Assembly (NCBI GenBank): GCA_022710975.1
Contig: JAKLGA010000008.1
Coordinates: forward strand, 1 to 64,000
Direction of reading: 5' to 3'
DNA: 64,000 bases
Source of the DNA: Myxococcota bacterium
Lineage (GTDB): Bacteria; Myxococcota; B64-G9
Shown here: one piece after another, positions 35,082 through 44,561 of the stretch
Numbering within the stretch: position 1 is the stretch's first letter
Layout of the letters: each line of letters opens with the position of its first letter
Notes under the pieces: model-generated
Told to the model about the DNA's origin: nothing
What the model saw: the letters and a program-made list of their open reading frames with translations, nothing else
The model's database searches: none
Made by a program: the position numbers and the translations under genes

Positions 35082-37322
35082 GTGAACTCGTCCCCGCTCC
35101 CGTCCGGCGTGCAGCCGCCGAGCCTGGTCCAGCGCGGCGCGGATGCCCTGCGCGGCCTGCTGCGCTCGCCCGGTTTCTGGGTGGTGGCGCTGGGGGCGCT
35201 CCTGTTCCTGCCCTTCCTGGGCTCGGCCGGGCTGTGGGACCCCTGGGAGACGCACTACGCCGAGGTGGCCCGCCGCATGGTGGCGGACGGGGACTGGATC
35301 ACCCCGCGCTGGCGCCACGAGCTGTTCTTCTCGAAGCCCGTGCTGATCTTCTGGATGATGGCGGGGAGCTTCCAGCTCTTCGGCATCTCGGCCTGGGCCG
35401 CCCGGCTGCCCTTCGCGCTGCTGGCCATCCTGGGGCTGTACCTGGCGTACCGCTTCATGGCCAGGCTGCACAGCCCGCGGGCCGGCCTGGCCGGGGCGGC
35501 AGTGCTGGCCACCTCGCCCTTCTACTTCTTCATCGCCCGCCAGGCCATCACCGACATGCCCTTCGCCGTGTTCCTGCTCGGGGTGCTGAGCTGCTTCGCC
35601 CTGGTGGCCATGGAGGAGCGCCCGCGCACCCGCGATCTGATCGGCCTGTACGTGTTCGCCGGGCTGGCCGCCCTGGGCAAGACGCCCATGGGCCTGGCCA
35701 TCCCCGTGGCGGTCGCGCTGGCCTACCTGCTGCTCACCGGCGACTGGCACGTGCTGAAGAAGCTCCGCCTGCACTGGGGCGCGCTGATCTTCCTGCTCAT
35801 CGCCGGCCCCTGGTACGTCACCATGCTGCTCATGCACCAGGGCACCTTCTTCCAGGAGTTCTTCCTGCGCCACAACCTGGAGCGGGCCTTCTCCGGGGTG
35901 CACGGCGAGCGCGGCGGGTTCACCTACTTCATCGAGCAGATGGGCTACGGCTTCTTCCCCTGGGTGGCGCTCCTGCCGCTGGCCCTCGGCCGGCTGGCGG
36001 CCGTGCTGCTCAGGCCCGAGACGGCCGCGGCCGTGCGCCTGGCGGCCCCGGACGCGGTCGGCGCGGCCCGGGCGCGGACCGCGCGCCTGGAGCTCTTCCT
36101 GGCCCTGTGGCTCACGGTGACCTTCGCCACCTTCACGCTCATCATCACCAAGTTCCACCACTACGTGTTTCCGGCCCTGCCGCCGCTGGCGCTGCTGGTG
36201 GGCCTGGTGCTGACCGAGGACGAGGAGCGCGCCGGCTGGCGCTTCCTGGCGCCGCTGGGGGTGCTGCTCCTGGCCATGGTGGCCAACGATTTGGTGGCCA
36301 GCCCCAAGCACCTCTCGAACCTGTGCACCTACGCCTACGACCGCCCGCTGCCGGAGGCGCTCTACCCGCGCGGGCTGCTGCTCGGGCTCGCCCTGGCCGC
36401 GGGCGGGCTGCTGCTCGGCGCGCGCTGGGCGCCCAGCCGCTGGCTCCGGCGCGGGCTGGTCCTGTTCGCGGGCCTGGGCGCGCTGTGGCTGAGCTGGTTC
36501 TACGTGGCGCCGCTCGGCGACACCCTGTCCCAGGAGGCCCTCTTCCGCACCTACGAGGCGGCGGTCCAGCGGGACGACCAGGGCCGCCCCCTGGACAAGC
36601 TCTACCAGTACCAGATGAACTGGCGCGGCGAGGTGTTCTACTCGGCCGACACCATCGTCAAGCTGTCCAGCGAGGCCCAGGTGAAGGACGCCTTCCGCGG
36701 TCCGGGGCGGGTGTTCATCGTCAGCGTGGCCGACGCCTTCTCGGGCATCGACCGCATCGTGCGCCAGGAGACCGGCCGCCACCTGCACATGCTACCCGGC
36801 AGCAACGCGCGCTACGCGCTGGCCTCGAACCGGCTCGACCCGGGCATGCAGGATCTCAGCCCGCTGGCCCAGGACGTGCTCACCCAGGCGCCGGCGGACC
36901 TGCCGCACCCGGTCAGCGCGACCTGGGCCGAGGGGATCGAGTTCCTGGGCTACGCGCTGGCGCCGGAGACGCCCGCGACCGGCGACACCCTGGAGATCAG
37001 CCTGTACTACCGCTGCACCCGCGCGGTGGGGCGCGACTGGAAGATCTTCGTGCACCTGGATCTCCAGGGCAACGAGCTCAACCGGCTCAACGGCGACCAC
37101 AAACCGCTCGGGGGCATGTTCCCGACCCAGCACTGGATGCCCGGGGACGTGATCCGCGACCGGGTGCGCATCAAGCTGCCGCGCTCCCACCCGGCGGGCC
37201 GCCACCTGCTGTACCTCGGCTTCTACAGCGAGACCAACGACGACGAGCGCATGCGGCTCCAGCCCCCCGCGCCCTCCGACGGCTCGAACCGCCTGCGGGC
37301 CGGGTTGATCGACATCCGCTAG
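35082..37322 (+). CDS. ArnT/PMT-type membrane glycosyltransferase (GT83-like)
   Basis: 746 residues from GTG 35082 (AAGGAGG upstream). GT-C fold membrane enzyme that takes sugar from a polyprenyl-phosphate donor. After the first helix it shows LWDPWETHYAEVARRMVADGDWITPRW, the family's first outside loop with the catalytic acidic residue (DPWE), and about eleven helices to residue 480. The C-terminal 250 residues form an outside domain, including ATWAEGIEFLGYAL and GRDWKIFVHLDLQG. ArnT adds aminoarabinose to lipid A; the acceptor here is unknown. It stands alone, flanked by the secreted proteases and a lipoprotein hydrolase; converges with the latter, stops 1 bp apart. Confidence 0.85.
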   Translation: MNSSPLPSGVQPPSLVQRGADALRGLLRSPGFWVVALGALLFLPFLGSAGLWDPWETHYAEVARRMVADGDWITPRWRHELFFSKPVLIFWMMAGSFQLFGISAWAARLPFALLAILGLYLAYRFMARLHSPRAGLAGAAVLATSPFYFFIARQAITDMPFAVFLLGVLSCFALVAMEERPRTRDLIGLYVFAGLAALGKTPMGLAIPVAVALAYLLLTGDWHVLKKLRLHWGALIFLLIAGPWYVTMLLMHQGTFFQEFFLRHNLERAFSGVHGERGGFTYFIEQMGYGFFPWVALLPLALGRLAAVLLRPETAAAVRLAAPDAVGAARARTARLELFLALWLTVTFATFTLIITKFHHYVFPALPPLALLVGLVLTEDEERAGWRFLAPLGVLLLAMVANDLVASPKHLSNLCTYAYDRPLPEALYPRGLLLGLALAAGGLLLGARWAPSRWLRRGLVLFAGLGALWLSWFYVAPLGDTLSQEALFRTYEAAVQRDDQGRPLDKLYQYQMNWRGEVFYSADTIVKLSSEAQVKDAFRGPGRVFIVSVADAFSGIDRIVRQETGRHLHMLPGSNARYALASNRLDPGMQDLSPLAQDVLTQAPADLPHPVSATWAEGIEFLGYALAPETPATGDTLEISLYYRCTRAVGRDWKIFVHLDLQGNELNRLNGDHKPLGGMFPTQHWMPGDVIRDRVRIKLPRSHPAGRHLLYLGFYSETNDDERMRLQPPAPSDGSNRLRAGLIDIR

Positions 37323-37323
37323 G

Positions 37324-38097
37324 CTACCGGTCCGCGGCCGGGGGCGGCCTCCTCCGCAGCAACTCGTAGAGCCTCGCGTGCACGGCCGGCGCGATGGCGT
37401 GCGGCACCTCGGGGAAGGCCTCCAGGCTCGCATCCAGCCCGAGCGCGCGCAGCCGCTCCACCGTGCGCAGATCGGCGGCGAAGGGCACCACGCCGTCGGC
37501 CTGGCCATGCAGCGCGCGGATGGGCGGCCGGGCCTGGCCCGCGGGCGCGGGCCCGGGTGGCCACAGCCCCTCGGGCAGGAAGCCCGCCACCGGCACCACC
37601 CGGTCCCAGCGCTCGGGCACCACCCAGGCCAGCAGCAGCGCCAGCAGCGCGCCCTGGGAGAAACCGCACAGGCGCGGCTTGCCCTCGGTGGGCAGCTCCC
37701 GGGACAGGCGCTCCACCAGCGCGGCCACCCGCTCGGCCGCCTGGCGCGCCTGGGCCTCGCGCACCCCGGGCGCCCCCCCGTCGCCGAAGCGCAGGCCGAA
37801 CCACGAGCGGCCGCCGTTCCGGGCGCGGCGGGGCGCCTCGGGCAGCACCACCCGGGCGGGCTCGGGGAAGCCGGCGAACAGGGCGGCGAACCGCGCGGGC
37901 GTGTCGCCCAGCCCGTGCAGCGCGACGATCATCGGCAGGCGCTGGGACGGCTCGGCGCCCGCGGTGTACACGACCTGGAAGGCGAGCGGGTAGGCGGCCG
38001 GCTCGGCCGGCTGGCGCGGGCAGCCCGCGGCCAGGAGCCCCAGCGCGGCCAGGCTGAGCAGCCAGCGGGCGCGCGCGGCGGGGGCGGAGCTCGTCAT
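37324..38097 (-). CDS. Lipoprotein carboxylesterase/phospholipase-type hydrolase
   Basis: 257 residues from ATG 38097. Signal peptide with lipobox LAAGC (Cys26). Alpha/beta hydrolase of the carboxylesterase/phospholipase (LysoPL/YpfH-like) type: oxyanion loop LHGLGDTPARF, nucleophile elbow GFSQG, Asp in GQADGVVPF, and His in VPHAI. Being a lipoprotein, it likely acts on lipids or esters at the cell surface. Substrate unknown. Its start lies 7 bp after a promoter -10 (38105-38110) with no Shine-Dalgarno, so the mRNA is probably leaderless. Confidence 0.87.
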   Translation of the reverse strand: MTSSAPAARARWLLSLAALGLLAAGCPRQPAEPAAYPLAFQVVYTAGAEPSQRLPMIVALHGLGDTPARFAALFAGFPEPARVVLPEAPRRARNGGRSWFGLRFGDGGAPGVREAQARQAAERVAALVERLSRELPTEGKPRLCGFSQGALLALLLAWVVPERWDRVVPVAGFLPEGLWPPGPAPAGQARPPIRALHGQADGVVPFAADLRTVERLRALGLDASLEAFPEVPHAIAPAVHARLYELLRRRPPPAADR

Positions 38098-38104
38098 GGG
38101 CGCG

Positions 38105-38134
38105 AGCTTGCCACGCGCCCCGCGGCAGGGTCAA
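38105..38134 (-). promoter_or_regulatory. Promoter of the lipoprotein hydrolase gene
   Basis: Minus strand: TTGACC (38134-38129), 18-bp spacer, CAAGCT (38110-38105). Start codon follows 7 bp later. Confidence 0.5.
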
Positions 38135-38146
38135 CCGCCCGGAGCC

Positions 38147-39028
38147 TCAGTCCCGGGGGGCGTGGACGTCGATCAGCGCGCCCACGATGGGGCCGTAGAT
38201 CACGTCGTGCTCGTAGAGCGGCAGCGGCTCGAAGAGCTGGGCGAGGACGCTCACGTAGGGGCCGATCTCGGCCTCCACCCCCAGCCCCAGCACCGCGTAC
38301 AGCGGGCCGAACTCCACGTCGCCGTCCTCGGCCGAGGGCACGTAGGTCACCGTATGGGTCACCTGCACGTTGGTGGGGTGGTTGCGCAGGTAGAAGCCGG
38401 CGAAGATGCGGAACACCCACAGCTCCACCCCGCCCGCCAGGCCCAGGCGCAGCACGGGCACCACGCTGGTGTCCTCCTCGTCGGTCTCGGCCGGCAGGAA
38501 GGGATCGCAGTTGGCCACGCAGGTGGTGTGGACGTGCGAGGGCACGAAGAACAGCATGGTCTCCAGGCTCATGCCCAGGTACCAGTGCTCGTCGAAGATC
38601 TGGGTGTAGGCCACGCCGACGCCGGCGGTGGTCACGCCGCCGGAGGGCGTGTCCACCAGGCAGGGGGCCGCGGCGAAGGCGCGCTCGCTCAGGCCGTAGG
38701 ACAGGGGCACCCACAGCGCCAGCCGGCCGCTCGGGCCGAGATCGAAGTGCAGGTTGCCGTCGAACTGGATGCCCGAGACGTACAGCCCCGAGCGGGATCC
38801 GGCGTCCCGGCGCGGCGGGTCCTTCCACACCACGCTGGAGTTGCCCGCCCCGAAGCCGATGGGCTGGGTGCGCCCGCTCCACAGGGGCGGCGCGGGCGGG
38901 GGCACCAGGGCCGCGCGCTCGACCCGGTAGACAGGCGGGACCCCGCAGCCGGTCGCCCAGACGCTCCCACAGGCGACCCCCAGGGCAAGGAAGAGGCTCT
39001 TCGAGGTGAAGCAGGGAAGGCGCAGCAT
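38147..39028 (-). CDS. Hypothetical lipoprotein, possible outer-membrane barrel
   Basis: 293 residues from ATG 39028 (GGAGGAG 4 bases upstream). The ORF could extend to 39166, but that extension lacks a ribosome-binding site and would bury the signal peptide. Signal peptide ends in ATGC (Cys28). The mature part has many alternating-hydrophobic strands (LYVSGIQFDGNLHFDLG, LALWVPLSYGLS, VGVAYTQIFDEHWYLGMS, VELWVFRIFAGFYLRNH), the pattern of beta-barrel outer-membrane proteins, and ends in YGPIVGALIDVHAPRD. Four Cys in the middle (CLVDT, TTCVANC) may pair. No family recognised. Single gene. Confidence 0.7.
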   Translation of the reverse strand: MLRLPCFTSKSLFLALGVACGSVWATGCGVPPVYRVERAALVPPPAPPLWSGRTQPIGFGAGNSSVVWKDPPRRDAGSRSGLYVSGIQFDGNLHFDLGPSGRLALWVPLSYGLSERAFAAAPCLVDTPSGGVTTAGVGVAYTQIFDEHWYLGMSLETMLFFVPSHVHTTCVANCDPFLPAETDEEDTSVVPVLRLGLAGGVELWVFRIFAGFYLRNHPTNVQVTHTVTYVPSAEDGDVEFGPLYAVLGLGVEAEIGPYVSVLAQLFEPLPLYEHDVIYGPIVGALIDVHAPRD

Positions 39029-39186
39029 GGCTCCTCCGCGAAAAAGAAACCGATGCCGGCAGCCTCTGCAAGCACTGCGCCAGACCGACCTCGGCTCCGG
39101 GATCGGACCAGCCCAACCCCTTGAAGAGGTTCCTATTTGTCTGTCCTGTTGGGGCTCCCCCGACACGGGCCAAACGCGGGATGTGG

Positions 39187-39210
39187 GGCACGGCTGTCAG
39201 GGGCCGTGCC
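39187..39210. terminator. Hairpin after the DUF2804 gene
   Basis: GGCACGGC (39187-39194) and GCCGTGCC (39203-39210) form a perfect 8-bp stem with an 8-nt loop, 6 bp after the DUF2804 stop. No T-run follows on the minus strand, so termination is uncertain. Confidence 0.5.
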
Positions 39211-39216
39211 GCAGGC

Positions 39217-40266
39217 TCACCAGCGCGAGTCGTGCTCCTCGGTCACCCCGGGCAGGTCGCGCACCTGGATCTTGCGGCCGCGCTCGCCCCTCAGCGTGCC
39301 GGAGAACACCCCCACGGGCTGCACGTAGTGGCTGGCCACCGGCCCCACGTCGCGGTCGTCCTGGCGCACGCCCTCGGGCTGGAAGGTGAGCTGCACCCGG
39401 CCGTCGTCCGACTCGATCTCCCAGGGCGCCAGCGGGCCGTCCGTCCCGCGGCGGAAGTGGACCTCGCCCACCGGCAGCGGGCGCTCGCCGAGCCAGATGG
39501 CGTTCTCCAGCCCCTGGTTGAAACCGGCCACCAGGTTCAGCCCCAGGGGCTGGCCGCGCCCGTCGCGCATGCCGCCGCAGGCCCACATCCAGCGGGTCTG
39601 CCGGTCGAGGTAGCCGTGGCTGTAGTCGAGCATGCCCATGGGTCCGGGCCCCAGCTCCGCGGGCTGGCCGTCGACCAGCAACCGGCCCGTGACCGGCAGG
39701 GCCACCTGCTTCACCGTCAGGTGCACCGAGCCGCGCCCGCGCACCGGGCAGATGGCGCTGACCGCCTCGGGCGCCGCCCCGCGCTCGAGCTCCAGGGCGA
39801 GGTCGATCGGGGGCCTCCGTTCGCCGCTCAGCCGCGCGCGCACGTGGTACTGGCCGGTCCCCGGGGGCGCCACGATGGACAGGTGCATGCCCGGCATGCG
39901 GAAGACGGACTCGGCCCCGTCGCCCGGCCGATCGGCCACCCGGGCCGACAGCAGGGGCGGCCCGAGCATGCTCACGTCGGCCAGGAACTTCCGGGCCTGG
40001 CGATCGAACAGGTAGAAGAAGCCGGTGGCCGCGTAGCCGAGCCGCACGATGGCCAGGCCGGACACCCAGCGTGCGGAGGTGAACGCGGCGAAGTGCCAGG
40101 CCTTCTCCTGCAGCACCCGATCCAGGCCCGTCCGGTCCAGCTCGGGCACCAGCCCGGTCAGGGAGCTGTCCTCCAGGAGCCCCAGGTAGGCCCCGAAGCG
40201 AGGTCGCCCCTCCTCGTCCACCGCCCGCGCCGGCACCGCCTCCAGGATCCGCTTGGTCGTCTTCAT
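39217..40266 (-). CDS. DUF2804 family protein
   Basis: 349 residues from ATG 40266. Resembles the DUF2804 family: FGAYLGLLED near the N-terminus, WHFAAFTSARW (the family's WxxF/W-rich segment), LGYAATGFFYLFD, MGMLDYSHGYLDRQTRWMWA and GFNQGLENAIWLG. The family has a beta-rich fold and no known reaction; the conserved Trp/His/Asp residues suggest a hydroxyl-ester or lipid-related ligand, but this is a guess. No signal peptide. The start lies 6 bp after TACCAT on the minus strand and has no Shine-Dalgarno, another possible leaderless start, though no -35 is evident. Confidence 0.75.
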   Translation of the reverse strand: MKTTKRILEAVPARAVDEEGRPRFGAYLGLLEDSSLTGLVPELDRTGLDRVLQEKAWHFAAFTSARWVSGLAIVRLGYAATGFFYLFDRQARKFLADVSMLGPPLLSARVADRPGDGAESVFRMPGMHLSIVAPPGTGQYHVRARLSGERRPPIDLALELERGAAPEAVSAICPVRGRGSVHLTVKQVALPVTGRLLVDGQPAELGPGPMGMLDYSHGYLDRQTRWMWACGGMRDGRGQPLGLNLVAGFNQGLENAIWLGERPLPVGEVHFRRGTDGPLAPWEIESDDGRVQLTFQPEGVRQDDRDVGPVASHYVQPVGVFSGTLRGERGRKIQVRDLPGVTEEHDSRW

Positions 40267-40338
40267 GCCGCGATGGTAGCAGAACCGGCGGCCGACGCCA
40301 GCCCCCGCGTGCCGGTCCCCTGCCGCGGGGTGCCCGCC

Positions 40339-40367
40339 TTGACTTCCCTCCCCCGGCGGGATTTCAT
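40339..40367 (+). promoter_or_regulatory. Promoter of the PPC lipoprotein gene
   Basis: TTGACT (40339-40344), 17-bp spacer, TTTCAT (40362-40367), then a leader of about 40 nt with GGAGGAGG before ATG 40414. Confidence 0.6.
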
Positions 40368-40413
40368 GGGCCCGACCCCGAAGCTGCAAACCCACTCCGG
40401 AGGAGGTTGCTGG

Positions 40414-42186
40414 ATGCACCGCCGAACGCTTGGTTCCTGGACGATCGTGGCCGCTGGGCTGGCGCTCTGCCTGGGCGGGTGCCCCGCGGATCAGGGCCAG
40501 CCGCCCGACCAGCCCGCCAGCGAGGACGCCGGCGCGGCGGTGGTCGCGCCCCCGACCGAGCCGGTCGTGGCCCCGCCGCCCACCGGCGTGGCCGCCCCGG
40601 CCGTCCCCTCCAAGGTGATCCAGGAAGTGGAGCCCAACGAAGCGACCAAGCAGGCCATGGAGCTCAAGGAGCCCTGCGTCGTCGAGGCCGCCCTGGAGGC
40701 GGCTCCGGATCCCAAGAAGCCGGCCATCGACTGGTACCGCATCGCGCTGGGCGCCCGCAAGGCGGTGTCCCTCGAGCTCTCGGGCGTGCCCGAGCAGAAC
40801 CTCAAGCTGTCCTTCCTGGACCGCGATCTCAACGCCATGTTCGAGGTCGACGACAAGGGCCCGGGCGAGGGCGAGCGCTTTCCCAACCTGACCGTGGAGC
40901 AGGCCGTGTACGTCAAGGTGTCCGGGGACAAGGGCGGCGCCGGCGGGGCCTACAAGCTCAGCGTGGCGGCCCGCGACCTGGGCACCGACGAGGAGCTCGA
41001 GCACAACGGCCGTTACTCGTACGCCACCCCGCTGAAGCTCGGCCAGGGCATGCAGGGCTTCCTGGGCTGCATGGCCGACGAGGACTGGTACTTGCTCGAT
41101 CTGCAAGAGCTGCCGGTGGGCAGCGTGCTGCGCATCGAGCTGACCGGGGTGGAGGGCGTGCGGCCCCAGCTCACCGTGGCCGACAAGGAGGAGCGCCGCC
41201 CCCTGCTGGAGGTCAAGGCCAGCGAGGCGGGCGGCGGGCTGACCGTGCGCAACCTGGGCCTGCCCCCCAACCCCGTGTCGGTCTACCTGCAGCTCAAGTC
41301 GGCCTGGGTGCCCGGCCCGCAGCCGAAGAAGTTCGTGCGCACCGCCAACCCGACCGCGGCCTACAAGCTGACGGTGTCCTCCGAGGCGGGCGGCGACGAT
41401 CTGGAAAAGGAGCCCGACGACACCGCCGCCCAGGCCATGCCGCTCCTGGACGGGCAGAAGATGCGCGGCTACCTGTCCGCGCCAAACGACATCGACTACT
41501 ACAAGCTCGAGGTGGAGAAGCCCAGCCTGCTGTCCGCGGAGCTGGTGGCCCCGGCCCGGGTGGACCTGCGCCTGAGCGTGGTTGATCCGGCCAAGAAGGA
41601 CAAGGACGAAGACTTCCAGCTGCTCAGGGTGGACGACGGCAAGGTGGCCGAGCCCGAGACCATCGTCAACTGCGCCCTGCAGCCCGGCACCAACTGGCTG
41701 CGGATCGAGGGCAGCTGGAAGAAGGTGGACGGCAAGTGGGTGCGCGACTTCTTCAACCTGGACGAGACCTACAGCCTGAGCGTCAGCCTGCGCGCGGACG
41801 AGGGGCGCGAGGAGCGCGAGCCCAACGACGCCGCGGCCAAGGCCACGGCCATCAAGGTCGGCGAGAGCATGCGCGGCAACCTGCACCCCAGGGGCGACGT
41901 GGACGCCTACCTGCTCGACCTCTCGGGCCAGGACGGGCCGCGCAACACCGTGGTCGAGTGCACCGGCATCCCCAAGCTGGACATCTCCCTGAAGCTGCTC
42001 GGGCCGGAGAAGGACGAGAAGGGCAACGCCAAGGCGATCGCCACGAGTGCCAAGGGCAAGGGCGAGGAGAAGGAGGAGCTCTCCAAGGAGCTCATGCCGG
42101 GCGAGTACGTGATCCTGGTCGGCGGCTCTCCGAGCAGCGAGAGCAACGCCAAGGATCAGTACGTGCTCACCGTCACCCAGCCCTGA
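40414..42186 (+). CDS. Lipoprotein with four PPC-like beta-sandwich repeats
   Basis: 590 residues from ATG 40414 (GGAGGAGG upstream); the ORF's much longer upstream part is a shadow of the antisense DUF2804 gene. Lipobox LGGC (Cys23), then a Pro/Ala-rich spacer to about 66. Four units begin with EPNE/EHNG/EPDD/EPND motifs (about residues 73, 196, 332, 468) and run into GQxMxGxLxxxxDxDxYxLD and later V-rich strands. These resemble bacterial pre-peptidase C-terminal (PPC) domains: jelly-roll modules, often on secreted enzymes, that bind surfaces or polysaccharide. No enzyme domain is fused here, so it is an envelope binding protein of unknown target. Confidence 0.78.
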   Translation: MHRRTLGSWTIVAAGLALCLGGCPADQGQPPDQPASEDAGAAVVAPPTEPVVAPPPTGVAAPAVPSKVIQEVEPNEATKQAMELKEPCVVEAALEAAPDPKKPAIDWYRIALGARKAVSLELSGVPEQNLKLSFLDRDLNAMFEVDDKGPGEGERFPNLTVEQAVYVKVSGDKGGAGGAYKLSVAARDLGTDEELEHNGRYSYATPLKLGQGMQGFLGCMADEDWYLLDLQELPVGSVLRIELTGVEGVRPQLTVADKEERRPLLEVKASEAGGGLTVRNLGLPPNPVSVYLQLKSAWVPGPQPKKFVRTANPTAAYKLTVSSEAGGDDLEKEPDDTAAQAMPLLDGQKMRGYLSAPNDIDYYKLEVEKPSLLSAELVAPARVDLRLSVVDPAKKDKDEDFQLLRVDDGKVAEPETIVNCALQPGTNWLRIEGSWKKVDGKWVRDFFNLDETYSLSVSLRADEGREEREPNDAAAKATAIKVGESMRGNLHPRGDVDAYLLDLSGQDGPRNTVVECTGIPKLDISLKLLGPEKDEKGNAKAIATSAKGKGEEKEELSKELMPGEYVILVGGSPSSESNAKDQYVLTVTQP

Positions 42187-42440
42187 TCCTCCGCCCGCCC
42201 CGAGCTCAGAAAAACCTCCTCGAGGTGTCGTGACCGGAGGCGCGCAGGGCCTCCGGCGAGCAGGCCTGCAAGGCGTGGCCGGCCAGCCTATCCAGGCCAG
42301 GCGCGAGGCCGCACGCACAGGCTGGATCCGGCCGGCTCCGTCGCGGCGGCCACGCAGGGACACTCTGGCCTGCCTAGCCTACCCCTCGAGGAGATCCCTC
42401 ATCCTGATCCCCAGGATCGCGGCCTGGCCGGTTGAGCAGC

Positions 42441-43721
42441 TCAGCGCGGGCGGCGGCGGATGCGGGCGGCGACCTCCGGGGCCTCCTTCAGCGTGGTGCC
42501 CAGGATGCGCGCGGCCATGCCGAGCAGCCGCGGGGTGCTCTTCACCGGTCCGGCCGGCGCCGGGCCCACGTCGGGGAAGCCCCGCTCGTCGGGCACCAAC
42601 CGCTCCCAGTTGTGGAACAGGCGACCCCACTCGCTCTGCAGGGCCTCCAGCACCTGGCGGTTGCCGTGGGCCGGGTACCAGAAGGCGTCGTGGTACAGCA
42701 CCGAGGCCACGTAGGCCGCGGGCGCCAGCCAGGTCTTCAGCGACCACTCGACCAGCGGCTTGAGATCGCCCCAGTAGATGCGGTGCTGCATCCTGGCCGC
42801 CCAGGTCATCTCGGCGAAGGGCCCCACGAACCCCCAGCGCTCCTCGGCCGCGGCCCGGTCGCCCACCAGCTCGATGCCCGCCGGATCGGCGCAGCCCAGC
42901 CCCTGCTCGTGGGCCAGGCGCAGGTAGCGGATCGACATGGGGTCGAAGCCCATCAGGCGCGCCGCCGTGGCGTCGATGGCCACCTGGTCGCTGGAGGCCA
43001 GCAGCACGTTCTTCACCTGCGGCAGCATGCAGCGCGGCCCGGGCCCGTCACCGGCGAAGGTGCCGTCCATGACCGCGAACAGGCCGCGGTGGATGCGCTG
43101 CTGGAGGCGCAGCAGGTCGACCAGGGTCTCGTGGATGACCGGGTGGGTCCAGTGGCGCCGCTCGTTCAGCAGCCCCCCGAAGGCGTTCTTCATCGCCCCG
43201 GTGGTGGTGGTGAAGACGTGCGTCTTGACGGTCGGCAGGTGGATGATGTTCTCACCCAGGAACCTCCGGGGGATGGAGAACCCCTCCGGGAACACCTGGT
43301 TGAGCACCAGGAACTCGTCCACGAGGTCCCCCACCACCTCGCGCACGTCGATCCACTCCTCGCCCTCGTACAGGTGGATGTTCCGCAGGCCGTGCGCCTC
43401 GACCACCGGCAGCTGCTTGTTCTCCCGCTCTCCCAGGTGGGCGTCGATCACCACCGTGCGGTTGTGGCAGGCGTGCAGGCGCTCCGGCGCGTAGCCGTCG
43501 CGCAGCACGGCGCGGATCACGCCGTCGAGCTGCCAGGGGGTGGTGGAGGCGGCCGGATAGAAGTGGTGCCAGGAGATGTTCACCTTGAGCGCGGTGTCCA
43601 CGGCCGGATCGATCACCTCGCGGTAGCCGGCCAGGTTCATCAGCGCGTGGGTGTCCTCGAACACGGTGCGGGGGCTGGTGCGCAGGACCGCGACCCGGGA
43701 GCGCGGGCGCTTGGCGGCCAT
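42441..43721 (-). CDS. DUF362 domain protein
   Basis: 426 residues from ATG 43721 (GAGGAGG upstream). It contains the DUF362 pattern: VDTALKVNISWHHFYPAASTTPWQLDGVIRAVL, then IIHLPTVKTHVFTTTTGAMKNAFGGLL, and VLLASSDQVAIDATAARLMGFDP. The family often has attached 4Fe-4S ferredoxin domains, absent here. Function unknown; related proteins occur in metabolic and maturation contexts. No signal peptide or clear membrane helix, though LAPAAYVASVLYHDAFW is hydrophobic. It lies 72 bp downstream of the dprA-pgeF operon, on the same strand, and may be its last gene. Confidence 0.78.
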   Translation of the reverse strand: MAAKRPRSRVAVLRTSPRTVFEDTHALMNLAGYREVIDPAVDTALKVNISWHHFYPAASTTPWQLDGVIRAVLRDGYAPERLHACHNRTVVIDAHLGERENKQLPVVEAHGLRNIHLYEGEEWIDVREVVGDLVDEFLVLNQVFPEGFSIPRRFLGENIIHLPTVKTHVFTTTTGAMKNAFGGLLNERRHWTHPVIHETLVDLLRLQQRIHRGLFAVMDGTFAGDGPGPRCMLPQVKNVLLASSDQVAIDATAARLMGFDPMSIRYLRLAHEQGLGCADPAGIELVGDRAAAEERWGFVGPFAEMTWAARMQHRIYWGDLKPLVEWSLKTWLAPAAYVASVLYHDAFWYPAHGNRQVLEALQSEWGRLFHNWERLVPDERGFPDVGPAPAGPVKSTPRLLGMAARILGTTLKEAPEVAARIRRRPR

Positions 43722-43793
43722 GGGGATCCTCCTCGCGGGGCGCCGGCCCCGCGGGCCCACTCTGCCAGAGGGTCGACTGCCCAGCAAGCTCGC

Positions 43794-44561
43794 TTACGAA
43801 CGCAGCGCGATGTAGGCCAGGTGCCGGCCGGTCAGCCCGCGGTCCCGGCGGTGGGAGAAGAACGCGGCTGGCTCGGAGAAGGTGCAGCGCGGCAGCACCT
43901 GGATGTGCCCGGCCGCCAGCCCGGCCTCGAGCAGCAGGCGGCGGTTGGCGGCCGCGAGATCCACCCGCAGCCCCTGACCGCCGGGCGGCGCCGCCTCCGG
44001 CCCGAAGCGGGCCAGGAAGGGGGCGTGCACCTCGGGTCCCACGCCGTAGGCCGCGACCTGGATGCAGGGCCCCAGCGCCGCGCGCACGTCGCCCGGGCGG
44101 CAGCCCAGCCCGACCAGCGCCTCGAGCGCCGCCGTGGCCACGCCGGCCAGGGTGCCGCGCCAGCCGGCGTGGGCCACGCCCACCGCCCGCCGCACAGGAT
44201 CGTACAGCAGGATGGGCACGCAGTCGGCGGTGCGCACGGCCAGCACCACGTCCGCGCGCAGGCTGACGCAGGCGTCGTGGCGGCGGGCGTCCTCCGGCGG
44301 CAGCTCCACGGCCGGCCGCTCCACCACCAGCACCGCGCGCCCGTGCACCTGGTTCAGGCACACCACCTGGCTCCAGTCGCGCCCGCTCAGCACCTCGAAG
44401 CGCCGGCGGTTCTCGGCCACGGCCGCGGGCTCGTCGCCGACCCGGTGGGACAGGTTGAGCGAGCCCCAGGGCCCGGACGAGGCCCCGCCCAGCCGGGTGG
44501 TGAAGCCGTGCTGCAGGCCAGGCAGCGCCAGGACGTCCGCCTCGAGGATGGAGTCGCTCAC
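43794..44561 (-). CDS. pgeF: Purine nucleoside phosphorylase/laccase-domain protein (PgeF/YfiH)
   Basis: 255 residues from GTG 44561, which overlaps the rlmI stop (GTGA); an upstream GTG at 44582 is less likely. Multicopper-polyphenol-oxidase-like fold family, shown for YfiH and relatives to be peptidoglycan editing enzymes or purine nucleoside phosphorylase-type enzymes. Key metal residues: His73 (NQVHG), Cys114 (TADCVP) and His131 (AHAGWRG). The signature GFTTRLGGASSGPWGSLNLSHRVGDEP is near the N-terminus. Last clear member of the operon dprA-topA-trmFO-rlmI-pgeF. Confidence 0.88.
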   Translation of the reverse strand: MSDSILEADVLALPGLQHGFTTRLGGASSGPWGSLNLSHRVGDEPAAVAENRRRFEVLSGRDWSQVVCLNQVHGRAVLVVERPAVELPPEDARRHDACVSLRADVVLAVRTADCVPILLYDPVRRAVGVAHAGWRGTLAGVATAALEALVGLGCRPGDVRAALGPCIQVAAYGVGPEVHAPFLARFGPEAAPPGGQGLRVDLAAANRRLLLEAGLAAGHIQVLPRCTFSEPAAFFSHRRDRGLTGRHLAYIALRS

